64,000 nucleotides of DNA from Larimichthys crocea (taxonomy: Eukaryota; Chordata; Actinopteri; Sciaenidae), in NCBI RefSeq assembly GCF_000972845.2, contig NC_040022.1, positions 11,081,422 to 11,145,421 of the forward strand. Direction: 5' to 3'. The translations under genes were made by a program, and so were the position numbers. This document shows, piece after piece, positions 1 through 12,628 of the stretch (the stretch's first letter is position 1; the number at the start of each line of letters is the position of its first letter). The notes under the pieces were generated by a model. The model had not been told where the DNA came from and did no database searches. It was given only the letters and a program-made list of their open reading frames with translations.

Positions 1-215
1 ATAATGATGTGGATTACCGGGGGACCTGAGGCTATAGAGGCTAAACCGTTTTTCGTACCAGGCTGTAAACATATTTCTGCTGTGAAGTTAGACATTTTAA
101 CATGGGAGGTTAGCCAACCTCAAGTGGTTGCTTGAGGAATTGTAGTTTTTGGCACTTCCACATTGGCTTCATTTCTCGGCCACAGAGGTTGGTGCTTGGT
201 TTTTCTCCACCTTGG
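1..215 (+). repeat. Interspersed repeat family R1, 5'-truncated copy
   Basis: This is a fragment of a repeat that recurs in the window at about 30980, 35285, 44345, 48548, 50226, 57183 and 61885, always in plus orientation. Shared landmarks are 'gaccaaaactgtttttt', 'taccaggctgtaaacatg', 'tgctgtgaagttggac', the 'cctcaagtgg' segment and the closing 'cattggcttcatttc'. It has no coding capacity. Membership rests on visual comparison between copies; the family class is not known to me. Confidence 0.75.
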
Positions 216-1679
216 GTTAGCAAAAACAACAATTGCCTAAGTTATTGGTTATTGGTCAAATCAAGACACCAAGCTGGAGTACAAGGCAAAGGCAGCATGT
301 TGTGCTTTTATAGAAGATGAAATAATGTTTTAGCCTCTCTAGTAGCATGGCTGTAAGAAATGACAATGTCCAGGCTGTTGGTCGGTCTACTACTCGGGTC
401 AAGAATGTAATCTCAACAACTATCAGATGGACTACCAGGACATTCTGTCCCTGAATATACAATAACTGTTGGATATATTGATACATGCTCAAAATCCTAT
501 CAGGATAAATTGCACCACCATCAGGTCAAAGTTCCAATTTGTCCAATTCTACAAAACTAATGACATGCGAATGTGTGTGGTATGGTGAACATGGTGTAAA
601 CAGTATATCTGCTTAAAATCAACATGTTAGCTTGACTGTATTGCTTCATACAAAGTCCAGGATGTGCGTGTGGGACCTTTTTTCCATGACCAGGACTGTA
701 AAATGATACACACCAGCTTTAAAAGTGTGATCAAGAAACAAATGTGACTTGCAGTATGGAAGGGCAAACAGACACCCACATTATCATATCATGTTCGCCT
801 GAACCCACAAGTGTGCAGGGTGTGGATCCTAGACCACAGATCCAGTAGGCCGCCTTCCATGTTTGTTTTAGGCTCTTACCTTCCTGTGCTGAGCCCTCAG
901 CTTCCAGGTGTCAGAGAGGAATGTACCTGAACATCACGGGGAGACAGACAGAAAGGGCGGACAGGACTTGTAGCAACCTGCGACTGGAAAAATGGTTTTC
1001 ACTAAAGCCATTGTGGGTTTCTTTGTTTGTAAAAAACAATCAGTATATTATATTCATGCAACTAACAGCAATATGACTACAAAGACAAATTCTCTCTCTT
1101 TCATGGTCCTGAACTCTCTGAATCTTCCGATACGTTTTCGTCACTTTCTGCCTGAGAACCTGGAGAGTATGAATGCCTGATGATTTACATGGCCCTGAAA
1201 AGTTCTACAAAGTGTTTGGAAGGTGCGTCGAGGTGACACTTTTACACTTCTGTTCTTTGGCATTCACAGGCAGGCTGAAGAGGGTGAGATGAGGTGATGA
1301 CATCAGCTGCTGTGAGCTGAGTGGAGAGGAAAACTCAGCAGCGGAAGGAAAGTTTATAACAGTGTCATGAAAGATTTGGAGCTGACGTTACTTTCCTTTC
1401 CCTGCCTCCAGCCATGATGTGCACACTGCGCTTGGACTGATGTGTTTTTGAAAGCCGATACTAAAGCTGACACCTGTACTTTGTTTTTTTTTATAGAGGA
1501 ATGCCCAAAGGACATACGTGGTGCCAATATGAAACGTCAAATTTGGGGAAATAATCTGAAGCAGCTTGTAGATGTAAAAACATGCCAAATAATTTCCGAT
1601 TATTCACATGTTACATTTAACCCTTTGCATCCAGTTCTCAGAGTCGTTACTGAGTCAAACGTAGGCTGTTTAATAAATA
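216..1679. other. Intergenic DNA, no feature recognised
   Basis: Only short frames without family resemblance occur here, on both strands. No splice-bounded exon, RNA gene or clear repeat was recognised. Confidence 0.5.
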
Positions 1680-2115
1680 GTGGACATAGCAACATATGAG
1701 TCGCCCATTGATTTGTGGACTACTGTTTTTGAAGCCTTGAGCATTATGGATGGTGCCAGCCTGACCTCTTGGAACCAGAAGTGACTTAATTGAATAAGAG
1801 TGTGGAGTTGGAGAGGATCTGCATTGTTACACCTCTATCCTGATTGGATTTGATAGAACACACCGCAGTAGCCACGCCCTCGAAGCATACCTGCTTTATT
1901 GTCCATTTCACTCTAAATGGAACCATAATTTACAAAATGAACATTATGCTATGTGGAAGAAGACTTGAAACTAGAGATCAAGACCATAAACTCATGTGGA
2001 AAGTGTTTACTGAGGTCATGTATCAAGCGAGAAGTCTGCTCATCTTCTCATAAGTTTACATACAATCTGACTTCTTTTTGCAACCAGTAGAGTCGCCACC
2101 TGCTGGCCATTAGAA
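1680..2115 (+). repeat. Interspersed repeat R2 (teleost type)
   Basis: The block includes 'aaatggaaccataattta', 'gaagacttgaaactagagat', 'gtttactgaggtcatgtatc' and a closing 'gtcgccacctgctggcca'. I recognise this arrangement from memory as a common non-coding repeat of fish genomes. The 69-residue frame inside it is incidental. The class (probably a non-autonomous DNA element) is not established here. Confidence 0.6.
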
Positions 2116-4283
2116 TGAATCCAGGTTCAAGGCACTTAAGCATTAGCTTTATGTGACCCCACCAAGGTTACAAAGGGGGGCAAAGACAGAAGAGAACTAT
2201 ATCAGCCCTAGACACTGACCATGTGTGGACACAAGTTTTAAAGGGTTCAAAAAGAGCTGGAGACGTGCGTTCAGTTCAAGGAATATTTATTTGGAAAAGA
2301 AAACTATACTGGAGGAGGAGGAGAAAAAGAGGAGAAACTGCCAGATTAGTCCAAATTATTTTTTTTCACAATACTAAAATGATTAAAACTACTAATATAT
2401 AAATAGCAAATGGCTTAACAACATGAAATACAATAGAGGATAAAATGGCTACAACAATAGGCAGGACAGGGTACTTACTGCAGGGAGATTCTATCACAGA
2501 CCCAAATAGAAACCACCACATGTGCACACTGATCACTGCAACCACTGCAACTTACACTGCAAGGACAAGCTAACCTACAATCCAGTGAGGTGACCACTAC
2601 ACTTTACACCTACCACGCTGCACGCCAGGAGGGGTGCATACCCCCCGACTACTCCCCGCAGGTCATCCCTCTGCCTTTTGCCTATAAACCCCCCCAAAAA
2701 GACACAAGTACACTGAGATTCAGTTGGTTCAGGTTCACGGATGTTCAGTACAGTGCAGTCAGGGCAATCTTTAACCATCTACGTACTAGTTCAGCTGTAT
2801 ATTCCATAAACACATTTGCCAACAGCCTTGGTGAACTGGCTCAGGCAAAGCAGCAGTCTGGCCTTAAACCTCAGTCAATGTGGGGCTCTGCTGAAAAGCA
2901 ACACAATAGTTGCCAGGCTCCACTGTGGTTTAAACAGGGAAGAGCTGAGTCTTTTCCTAAAGAGATGATCATATTATATTAGTGATATGTCTACAGTTTA
3001 ATGAAACCCCAAAGTTCACTTACACATACCTCTTCAGTGCAGGACCACAGAGCTCAGTCTGGATCACCTCAGGACAGTCACACACCAACTAAATATACAA
3101 AAGGCCTCATTAGTTTTCCCATAAGGTAATATAACACATCTTTCTCCTTCAATCTCCCTTACCCGCAACCCTGCCCCACAACCAGGCCTCAGACAAAGAG
3201 GCACTAATTGCCCTAACATGCCCCACCTGACAGGGTGGTGCTTTGAATGTAGATGCCAGCGCTCACATTTACTTTTCAGACCAAGAAGCTTGGCAATTTA
3301 TTATACAGTGTATGGCCAACCACGGCCCATGGTCAGATTTCATGCGGCCTATATAACATATATACATAATGAAGCATTTGAACCTCTAAGGACATAACTG
3401 CTGCTGTTATATATCTGTAGATGTGACACAAAATATTACTTTCTGAATGATCTTGTTAAAGAGAAGAACAAGAGTGATATGTTTTAAACTGAAATGTTAA
3501 CCAACTTTGCATTACTCATAATAAGTCATTAGAATGAACATGAGGTTAAGATTTATATCAACTTCATGCAAACTTTGTGAATTTGTATGAGACTTTTATT
3601 GTTTTTCATTTTTTAAATGTTAGTAGTGCCCCCCGGCCATCTTCACATTGCCAAATCTGTCACTCTTTAAAAGAAGTATGGACATGCCTGACCAAACAGG
3701 GAACCACTCTATTACTATTTATATGTTATCTGATGTCCTCCAGCTGCTCAGCTCAGCAACCCCATATGATAGCTTTAGCCTAACCACCGCTAAAGTAGCT
3801 AATTATGTTTTTTTATGTATGTGTTTCGGTCCCACCATGATGACTGGAAAGTAGATGCTGGAGTGCTTAGCTGTGGGGGTGTAATGCACACTCGCTATTG
3901 GATATTTCAAACGCCAATCAACATCAACGACAAGTCCTTGTGTTGATACAGGAAACACGTAAATGTCAGGAAGGAAATAGCAAATAGCTTTCTGTTTCAT
4001 GTGAACTTGCATCATTTTTATTGCAACATTTACTGACAGGCGTGGTGTTGCAGGACTATTACGTTATTTATCTTTAATATATTGCATTGTGGGATTGTTA
4101 GCAGAGCATTAGTAGATATCATAGAATACTTTCTTTGTTCCGTTGTGGACATTTTTGAGGACATTATCAGGTTCAATCAAGTTTTTCTACAAGCAAAGTG
4201 CTCTCACACAACATGACTGCCAATATCAGCCAAATATATCGGTCTAACTGATACATAGTTCATTATGCCAACCCCCACGAACT
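2116..4283. other. Intergenic DNA with one unexplained 130-codon frame
   Basis: A plus-strand frame at 2590-2982 encodes 130 residues with no domain I can recognise, and an overlapping minus frame lies at 2575-2778. The segment from about 2200 to 3300 has the look of old repeat DNA. No splice signals or polyadenylation context support a gene. The rest of the stretch holds nothing I can name. Confidence 0.35.
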
Positions 4284-4339
4284 CATGCACACAAACACAC
4301 ATACAAACACGAACACACACACACGCACACACACACACA
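4284..4339. repeat. Imperfect (CA)n microsatellite
   Basis: An interrupted ACACAC tract carries ATAC, GAAC and GCAC interruptions. It produces a spurious Cys-Val frame on the minus strand. Confidence 0.9.
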
Positions 4340-5811
4340 AAGCTCTGCAGTATCTCAGTTGCACTCACACTTAGTATGTATGCGTTTTCCCACAGCATGG
4401 GTCAAGTTTAACAAGCAAATATAAAGTGACCCCTACTGTTTACAACTTGTTTTAATTAATGTGTTTTTTGCCCACGTCTCTCTCTCTTTCTCGTTCTCTC
4501 AATATGTCTCATTCTATGCATCTCTCTCTCTCTCTCGCTTTGCTTTCTACTCTCTAGGGGGTCACATGCTGTCATCTGCCCAGTAGCGAGTTGTGAAGTC
4601 TTTGGTTTTATAGTTTTTTACATTTTTGTCCTCACGCAAACTCTCCAGTTTTTGCCTCCCTCCATTTTTTTATTCGTCCTGCACACGCTCGGTGTTTATC
4701 TTTCTGCATAAACCGTAATGTACGCACTTATCCAGTCTGTGACTGAAATGCTCAGCAGTGGAAATTGTACTCGTCTTACCTTGAACCTTTTGAAGTTTCC
4801 GTATTAGAAAGCATGGGGGGATAGCTGCAATGATTTTCTCCTACTGTTGCTAACAAGTCACATTAAGTCTGTGCTATAACAGGAAGAGTCAGTAAATGCA
4901 CTAAACTTTGTTCCCTTAAAGTCTAATTTCCAAAGGTCTGATGAAGTTAAAATGTGATTATTCTGACAGTGGATTGCTGTTCAGTCAGTTTTGTAGAGTT
5001 TCAGTCAGCACCATCGGGCCTAAAGCAAATACTGTCACCGCTGCCAGCTAAAGGAGGCAGTAAACCTGTCTCACGATGGACAAGTGTGAATTTTAGCACA
5101 CTGTTACATCGGTTAATCCAGTCATTCACACTTCTCCAGCTCTAGGACGTGTAAATGTGATTAGCATCTATTCATTATCATTTAAAATGATTTATTTACT
5201 ACATGGAAATACTGAAACAAATATATCATAATAAATCATTCAAGGCCATGTCGTCCTTATTGGCTTTACATCATATGTTTACACCAAGATTGTGAAAAAT
5301 CATTTGAATGATATGAAATTACATTCTTAAAGTCTAATATTTAACTTGGTAAACCTTCACCAAGCTAGTTGTTGTTCTTGGTTATTTTTATTCTCTTATT
5401 TATTTCACATGAATACATACATACATCGCAGAGCATACATACATATTTTCCTGTCTCGTCTCCTTAGACGTAAACAAATTCTGTCAAATGCTAGAAGAAA
5501 AAAAAGATAATATTATACACTCAATATGTGAACAAATGCATGCAGAGCTCAGAGAAGCTGACACTCTGGAATGCAACACGTTTCAATCTCGTGTGTCTAG
5601 ACACAAAAGGCAAGAAGTGACATGATGAACTACTCATGATATAAAACTAAAAACATTATCAATGATAAAGAATCCTGAACATGAGGGCTTCTAACATTAT
5701 TTAAACTAATTCACCAGGGTCCACATGTTGAAACACATCATAATATGGAGGTAACAGAGAGATCATTAAAATCAAATCAGCTGATGAGGAAAATCAAGAA
5801 AACACGCTGTA
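4340..5811. other. Intergenic DNA, no gene seen
   Basis: There is a CT-rich stretch around 4478-4540 and AT-rich unique-looking sequence after it. No coding exon or named repeat was recognised. Confidence 0.5.
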
Positions 5812-5836
5812 CACACACACACACACACACACACAC
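5812..5836. repeat. (AC)n microsatellite
   Basis: About twelve AC units, directly adjoining the possible retroelement fragment on its right. Confidence 0.95.
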
Positions 5837-6150
5837 CGTCCAGGCTAAACATCCATCTGGCCTCCATTTGTAAGAGGCGATCGAAATCACCACCTCGACT
5901 TGAGTGTTGGATTACTAAAAACCTGGACAACGGTCCATGAAGCTGTGGAGTTTGATTCATTGTGTCTTTTATGTTTTTATGTTCAATAATCTGACTGCGC
6001 AGTGTGGGTTTTAGTTTTTTCACTGTATAATTCAGGACGTCCTCCTTGGAAGTTTTACCAGGATTCACCACGCGTCCACACATACTGGTTAGATCGCAAC
6101 CAAGTCTGCAGCTGGTGTCACGGGTATCCTGCTGAATTTTAACGGGACTA
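5837..6150 (-). mobile_element. Possible GIY-YIG/Penelope-like retroelement C-terminal fragment
   Basis: The minus strand reads through a roughly 100-residue segment with 'RSQIIEHKNI' followed by 'SRGGDFDRLLQMEARWMF'. The second motif resembles the end of the GIY-YIG endonuclease part seen in fish and amphibian retroelement polyproteins (RGGD, then LLQ.E..WI..L). Upstream, the frame runs into low-complexity sequence near 6240. Downstream it enters the CA repeat, where the usual ending is lost. No reverse transcriptase region is visible, so this would be a short dead scrap. Identification is from memory of the motif only, and a chance frame cannot be excluded. Confidence 0.35.
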
Positions 6151-7724
6151 TACACAAAGAAAGAGATCAGAAAATGACACAATAAAGGAGGTGTTGGAGC
6201 AGCACAGCCAATGAAAAAGAAGTAGTTAAAATGTTTTTTTTTTTTTATGTAAGTCAATTGTCACATTTGAAATATTCAAGGCCTCCTCATATTTTAAAAT
6301 GAGACTTGACCACGAGCTGTTGATTAAATGAAATTGTTGGATGGTTTGGAAAAAAATAAACTTTTTTTGGATCATAGAAAATCATCAGATTGTGAGTTTA
6401 TTGTCGTGGCAGTTGAGTAATATTTTTCCAGTTGGATGGAGGTGCAGCTGATTTTATGAACTGTGTGTATCACTGTCAGAGATTTCATTTGGTTATTTTG
6501 CAGCCATAGCACCATCGAGTCAAAGCAGTCATAGTGAGATGAGGCACAGGAGAAGGAAAAGAATATTATTGTCCATGTAAGTCACTTTATTTAGCTGATT
6601 TTATTCTTCCTTCACTGTGCTGTTTGAGCTCGGCTGTTTGTTTTCACATTGGTCTGCTCGGGGAGGGAGGGAAGCTTCGCTTTGTGTTTACCTTAAATCT
6701 CTGTCCAACATGTGTACGCACCAGCAGGATTTGTGACATCACAACTAGTTTGGAAGCCAATCACGGTCCAGTGTGCGACTCGCACAGATGTGATGTGGCA
6801 ACACGAAGCTTCCTGCACGCATGCGCAGAGATTTTTTTTAGGGAAGTACAAGACATCTTACATCGAGCAGTTAGACACATTTGCATATTCATAGAATGAG
6901 GGAGATGGAGTAGATGTCATTTTAACACGATGAGACATTATTCAAAACAGAGTATTCTATATATTGTTTAAAACACATCTTTAATACAGGTCTTACATGC
7001 AGAAATCCACAGCTCATGATCTAAATATGCTGCTTTAAAAATCTGCTCTTGTGTTGCCATGTTCCCTCTGCCCCCCAACAGGCTTCCATCAGTTCATTAG
7101 GACAATACGACGTGTCTGAAGTATTCCATAAAACTCGACAGTGTGAACTCTGCCAGAGGGAACAGGATGCTGCACCAAGGAGCGGATGAAATGAGTCGAG
7201 CCTTTCTGAGAACTCCAGTGTGTGGCTTTTTGGAAGAAGTTTTGGAAGAAGTCCTCGGAGGAAAGGAAAATAAGAAAATATGTGTAAAATATAAATGATG
7301 GAGGTTATGAGGGACAGGAGAACAGTGGTTTCAATCAGTTTTACCAAACAGCTTTTCAACTTCTCCCAACACTTTAACTGTACTTGCTCAAAGAAGGAGG
7401 CGTTTGCCAGAAATGTAAATAAGTGATCTCATAAACACCGATATCGTTGCTAAATGTTCAGGCCGACATGTGTTTCCCTTTTAAAAGACTGCAGGCAACC
7501 GACTCCGTGAGATTTAAGAGGAAGAGGAAGAAAAGATGCCATACAAGGCTTCACATTGTGTGAGGTGTCTGACTGTTACAACCAAAATCTCTAACCCAAC
7601 GGTGAAGCCGCTTCATGTTCGGCTCGAGATCACTGCGACTTCACGCAAACACACTTCTGTTTTCAGCAGACAAACAAACAGACTTCTTTGTACAAATCAT
7701 GTCCAAAAGTTCACTGCTGGAAAG
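6151..7724. other. Intergenic DNA, no feature recognised
   Basis: The short frames here (for example 6624-6899 plus, 7021-7359 minus) show no domain, no conserved motif and no splice-bounded structure. Confidence 0.45.
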
Positions 7725-7825
7725 TAATGAATCTATAGAGTACAGTCTAGACCTGCCCTGTATGGAACTTGTCATGAGATAACTTTTGCTATGAAGTGGT
7801 GCTACATAAATAAAACTGAATTCAT
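7725..7825 (+). repeat. R3 repeat tail fragment
   Basis: It contains 'gtacagtctagacctgc', 'gtcatgagataactt' and a tail 'acataaataaaactgaatt'. These are the 3' portion of the R3 family, also present at 16175, 12865 (reverse), 35065 and 48310 (reverse) and 58830. Confidence 0.7.
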
Positions 7826-8112
7826 GAATATTTGCAGTAGTAGTCAACTTCTTCTTCTAAAAACAGGAAGATAGATGGTTAGTTTGAATTGCTCTTAAAT
7901 AGAAGTAAGGTATCTAAATTAAAAATGTTCATGATGAATAACATAATAAAAATGTTTATAAATCGTTTATAACATTTTACAGTGTGCTATAAAGCAGTTA
8001 TAGTTGATAATAAACTGCTAAAAAGTGATTTAAAGTGTGTTTATGTATCTGTTATGTATCCATAGTGTCTTCAAGGACAGTTATTACCTGTTTGTCATCC
8101 TTTGAAATGCTA

Positions 8113-8275
8113 ATTAAAGGACCAGTGTGTATGACTGCAACCCCCTCACTTACGTTCACCTCTGTAGGATGAAGGAGAAACTACAATAGCTGCAAAACAT
8201 GCAAACAATGTGAAACACTCTGTAGAGTCAGTGTTTAGTTTGACTCTGATGATCAGGTGATATTACACTAATGAA
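8113..8275 (+). repeat. Interspersed repeat beginning 'aaaggaccagtgtgta'
   Basis: It opens with 'aaaggaccagtgtgtatga', continues through an 'aaccccctcactta' block and ends near 'agagtcagtgtttagtttg'. This order matches a short repeat I know from many fish sequences. No coding capacity. Confidence 0.5.
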
Positions 8276-8409
8276 TACATAGTTGTGGTTATAATTTTGC
8301 CATATTCTGTATGGATGGATGACATGCCGACTGAGGTCACCACTGGCTGCTCCTGTGAACAGATGCTGAAAGTGTGCTGATGCTACAAATGAAGTGGGTC
8401 ATCGTACCA

Positions 8410-8590
8410 GTAGTCAAATGTAGCTAAATTACCTTTAGTACCAAACTAAAGTACAAAGTACAAATTTGAGCTACTTGCTACTTTACTGTGATGCAACTTG
8501 ATACTTTTTAGTCCACTACATCTCAAATATTGTAATTTTCACGTCACTACATTTGTAGTATTTGTAGTGGACCATAGATTTGGACTCATT
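8410..8590 (+). repeat. Interspersed repeat, 'acttttactccactacat' type
   Basis: Serial 'taaagtac', 'acttgctactttact' and 'agtccactacatctc' motifs match a widespread teleost repeat. The copy is diverged. A weak continuation may lie near 8920. Confidence 0.5.
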
Positions 8591-9134
8591 TTCAAATGAC
8601 ACATTTCCACACTCTTCCTGTCCTGTCAAAAACATATGTATCATCAAATTTGGTGATTTTGAATTTGAATATTTCTGAAAGATTTATGAGTTGAGAAAAA
8701 TGAGTCGGCTGAATAAAACGTTTAGAAATCATCTTGGATCAGCTGCAAAGGTCATCGTCACAGAACTTAAAACATCACAGCACAACATCACTTATAGACC
8801 ATGATGCAGATGCTGTAGGGTAAACTACTAAACATGAAGTAAAGCAGTGAAAATGAGCATACACAGCAATATAAATTCCAAAAACATCTTTTATAAGAGC
8901 AACAAACTTCTGCAGAATGAGTACTTTTTACTTTTAAGACTTTTTGAAATTTTCATGAAGTATTAAATGATCCAAACATCTATATTCAAATGACTACTGG
9001 GAGTATTTAGAGATCATACTGAGACAAACTCTCACAGTGATGCTGCTTTGTTCTGTCTGGATCTCAAGAAAACTGAACTCAGATTCTAGAGTTGAAATTG
9101 TCTTGAGCCTATAAGCTACAGACCAGCTACTCCA

Positions 9135-9225
9135 GAGGTGTCCAAACTTCTTTTAAACAGGGCCAGATTTGACAATGTGAAGATGCCCAGGGCCCAACAC
9201 TAACATTTTAAAAATGAAAAACAGT
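9135..9225 (+). repeat. Short repeat fragment 'gtgtccaaacttcttt...gggccagattt'
   Basis: A diverged copy of a fish repeat carrying 'ggtgtccaaacttctttt' and 'gggccagatttgacaa', then 'gatgcccagggcc'. Recognised from memory only. Confidence 0.45.
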
Positions 9226-11509
9226 ACGATGCTGTGGAGCTACGTAAGAAAGGTGTGGTCATGAGCGCAATAGACTTTTCAACCCATAGTGTGGCAGTGC
9301 GACAATGCCTTTCGCTCTTCCAGGAAAAAACATGATTTCATCACCTTTTTGGACACGAATTCTCTCAGGCACACTTGCACGTATCACCACGGCCTTTTGT
9401 TCTCGTGTTAGACTGCACCTGAAGGTAATTTGCTGATTTTTTTTTTGTCCTTTCAGTCTATCTGAGCGGTCAAAACAGTGACCTGACCGCTGGATTACTC
9501 CAACGCAGTAAATTCCTGCTCAGAATCTGCAAAAAGGAGCATTAAAGTCAAACTCCTGAAAACCCTTAACCATAAGAAGCATAACACAGTAATATATGAA
9601 TGCATTTTTGTCATATTCATTCAACCAATCAATTTATTGTGAAAGGATTAGCCCTCAGTAATCCAGTTTGATGTAATCCACTACTTCCTTGTCTTTTCCT
9701 TTAGTGCCCGAGGCAGAAGGATATTCCCTTGACTGACAATTACAGATAATTACAGCGTCGGAGTGAAAGCTTTATTTAACAAGCTGTGTCCTAAATTACC
9801 TATAATTGACGTGGTCATTTTATAAAATCATTGACGATGTTTGACGACTCTTTTCGCTTTTCCAGATGTTTGTGGGGCGAAAGACGTGACCCGCTTCTCC
9901 TGATTTATGACTTTAGAGAAAATGGCTTCAGGCCACTGGGGCACACAGAGACCTTCCACAGAAAATGTTCATTTATACACCACCGAAGCTTAAATGTGAT
10001 ATTATCAGTTCAATGTGCAAAAACAAATTCTTTCCGCTAAGTTAAATAAACAAAATGAAATAGGGTGGCAATGATCACTGGGTTTGATTTATTTAAAATA
10101 ACATAGCGCAACCTGACCCATAACCAATAGATTATCGACAAAATTGGTTGTTGAATAAATTCAGTTAACAGATCATGGCCTATGTATCTATATATGACTG
10201 TAAACTGCAGCAACAGCAGCCCTCAAAACTGTCTAAATTTAAATAATTAGTACTTCAGCTGTAGTCATTGTTCAGATTTGACCCCAGAGAATTGATTTTA
10301 GTCAGTGGAATTAATTACAAGAAGGAGAAAATCAGCACATTAGTCTTGAATGACCTGGTGTAATTTGTTTTATACACATATTTTAAACATACACTTTCAA
10401 AAACATTTCTGGCGTGTTCATTATGGCTTCATCTTTGAACTATTTTAGAAAAAATATATATAAAATTTGACTCATACCATGAAGTAGCCGTGTCCATTCA
10501 GTGCCTATCTCCCATACAGTCTTTAAAAAAAGGGGGATTATAAGTACCATAAAATGGCCGCATCTTCTTCATATACCTCATCAGAGCTCTTTGTTTCGTG
10601 TCAGCTCTTTAAAGGCATACACGCTACACAGAACCAGCATAGTGTTGCACCCTGTCAGAATTGATAAAATACACAATGGTGAATCGGAAGAACTTTTCTT
10701 TAGTTCTTTAATTTGATCTGTTCCTTTTTTAAAGAAGTTTTTCCTCAATTTACTGGAACTTAGTCGTACAACTACGTTGCCACACGTCGTCATTTGTGGT
10801 GATGGCGATGTCTGGTCCTTTTTTAAAAACAACTATGAAGAAACCCTGAAGAAAAACCCATGATGTTACACGTGTACCCACTGTAACCCACTGAAAAGAC
10901 CGAAGAAAAATGAGTTAGTTTCTTAGTTCTGAGTTGTAGCTTTATCAAAAAATATCTTGGCATGGCCGAACTCCTCTGGAGACGGAAATAACTCGACTGG
11001 CTGCGTTGAAGTGAGACTGTTCCAAAGAGTGTTTCTTCCCAAAGAAGGAATAACACATTCACATAGCTAGCATATGGTGGCTAATATTAACTTTGGATAA
11101 ATATTGCTGTGCATTCTATACTTTTTGTTGCTGCTGTAAAGCTACACTTTGGCATTTACCATCGTCCTGCAATTGTGACTTGTGGCTAAGGCTAGTGTTT
11201 TTAACAGGCTGAGTCAAATATACACAATTTCCAATGAGCTAACTGGCAAAATGAACAGCAAAAACATAAAAAAGCATAAACCCACTGTCTTTATTTGCTG
11301 AAGTAAGGACACTGCATAGCTTATCTGTGTGTAGAAGGTGTGCCAGGCTAGTTAGCTGCAGTGTACTTGGCTTTGTGTGGTACCAAATGCTCAGTTCTCA
11401 CCTCTATGGGTTATAGCTGAATATAATATAACTGAACATTGAGTCCTCACAATTGATCAATTTAGTGCCATTTACATCAAGGTTATTACTTTGCCATCAA
11501 GCCATTTTG
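9226..11509. other. Intergenic DNA beyond the dlx4 3' end; no dlx3 found
   Basis: I searched both strands for a homeodomain or Dlx C-terminal tail and found none. Short frames at 9831-10040, 10501-10832 and 10823-11062 show no family features. The sequence is AT-rich and mostly unique-looking. Confidence 0.5.
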
Positions 11510-11515
11510 TTTATT
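11510..11515 (-). terminator. dlx4: Candidate dlx4 polyadenylation signal AATAAA
   Basis: Read on the minus strand this is the first canonical AATAAA after the dlx4 stop codon, about 405 nt downstream. No AATAAA or ATTAAA was found between it and the stop. Another AATAAA lies further on near 11290. Use of this site is inferred. Confidence 0.45.
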
Positions 11516-11919
11516 TCTTTTCAAATGAGGTGGCTATTGATGCACAAGCTTAAGTTAGCAACGTTAGTTGATAACTAGTTTTAAGTTCATTAGAAGCCTT
11601 CAGTTTCTATAATTCTTTGGTTCAAATGGTATGCTATTGTGTTGCCAATATGGTTAAAGCCCTCATAGTTTATAAAGTAAATTCAAATAATATAAATATC
11701 TTGTATCCTTTTTAAAGTTAAAAATATCTTGGTATTTGTCTTATTTTCATGCTTTTTTCCGCCTGAAGTAAAAACCCTGAAATTGATCTCTGCCAGTTGT
11801 TATTTTTGCCTCCAGAGAAGCTCAGACTCTTAATGTCCATGTCCCTAACAGCTCCAGTCAGCTTGCTGGTATAAATCCATTATTTGTCCTGGAAGTGCTG
11901 CATCCTGCTGTCCTGTCTG
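11516..11919 (-). other. dlx4: Inferred dlx4 3' untranslated region
   Basis: The AT-rich stretch between the dlx4 stop codon and the first AATAAA has no further coding frame on the minus strand. Its length is an inference from the signal position. Confidence 0.4.
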
Positions 11920-12162
11920 TCACATCATCTGAGTCCTCGGCATGGAGTCCTGCTGGTGTCCGGGGTACCAGTGAGCAAAATTGTTCATGTATCCTCCAGA
12001 GTGCACCGGCGCGCCTTTGGCGGCCATGCTGATGTCCCACAGGGAGCATGGAGAGGAGGAGGACGGTGGTGGTGGGGCAAGGTGGTCTCCCTCAGGTCCA
12101 CAGGGTCCGTTCTTCATGATCTTCTTGTATTTGGATCGTTTGTTTTGGAACCATATTTTCAC
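11920..12162 (-). CDS. dlx4: dlx4 exon 3: homeodomain helix 3 and C-terminus
   Basis: This is the last coding exon of a Distal-less homeobox transcription factor, a sequence-specific DNA-binding nuclear protein; Dlx3/4-type genes act in pharyngeal arch, placode and fin development. It begins after a good acceptor (ctggtccttcag) with a GTG codon for Val45 of the homeodomain. It supplies the recognition helix [16 protein letters not shown], with invariant Trp48, Phe49, Asn51 and Arg53. A linker rich in Pro and Ser follows, then SLWDISM and a tail with [17 protein letters not shown] before TGA at 11920-11922. The NKRSKYKK sequence (Tyr, not Phe, in SKYKK) and the WY...HQ...QMM ending place it in the Dlx1/4/6 clade and favour Dlx4 over Dlx1 or Dlx6. 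It is 80 residues (176-255 of the predicted protein), single-copy here and intact. Whether it is the dlx4a or dlx4b ohnologue cannot be decided from this window. Confidence 0.95.
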   Translation of the reverse strand: MKIWFQNKRSKYKKIMKNGPCGPEGDHLAPPPPSSSSPCSLWDISMAAKGAPVHSGGYMNNFAHWYPGHQQDSMPRTQMM

Positions 12163-12586
12163 CTGAAGGACCAGGAAAGGGAAAGAGTTAATAAGAGATT
12201 AAAAGCTGATCCACACAACAACATGCCTCTGCAAGACATTTAATATACAATAAACATGTATCTTTTGCCACACAAGATTTTAATAGTGAAGAGATGTCAA
12301 GCAAAGGTCCTCATCCGTGGCTAGACTCAAACTGGAGACCCTATGAATATGCTCAGTGTTTCAAACCTCTAGACAAGCAGGATGACCTTTATACTGACTT
12401 GATCTGTTTTTCAGTTATAAAAAACCATCAAGGAGCTTATGTTGGTCTATCATTCATTTAAAGTGTTCAATTGGATAAACAAGTTAATAATAATAAAACA
12501 CACTGCAGTTGCTGACTGATCAAATGGATCCTACCCCCTCTCTATTGGAGCTTAAGTCTCTGCTGTTAGTCCATTACTAATTATTG

Positions 12587-12628
12587 AGTCTCCGCCAGTA
12601 ACATTGGGTAATGTTACTGGCGGAGACT
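12587..12628. repeat. Perfect 19-bp inverted repeat (hairpin)
   Basis: The left arm 12587-12605 (agtctccgccagtaacatt) is exactly reverse-complementary to the right arm 12610-12628, with loop GGGT. Related 'aataacnntagctaacatta' units follow to about 12780, suggesting a degenerate palindromic repeat, perhaps a MITE remnant, rather than a functional RNA. Confidence 0.85.

Noticed and set aside
2590..2982. Protein-coding gene of 130 codons
   Set aside because: No recognisable domain, no splice or polyadenylation context, and an overlapping antisense frame; it looks like old repeat sequence.
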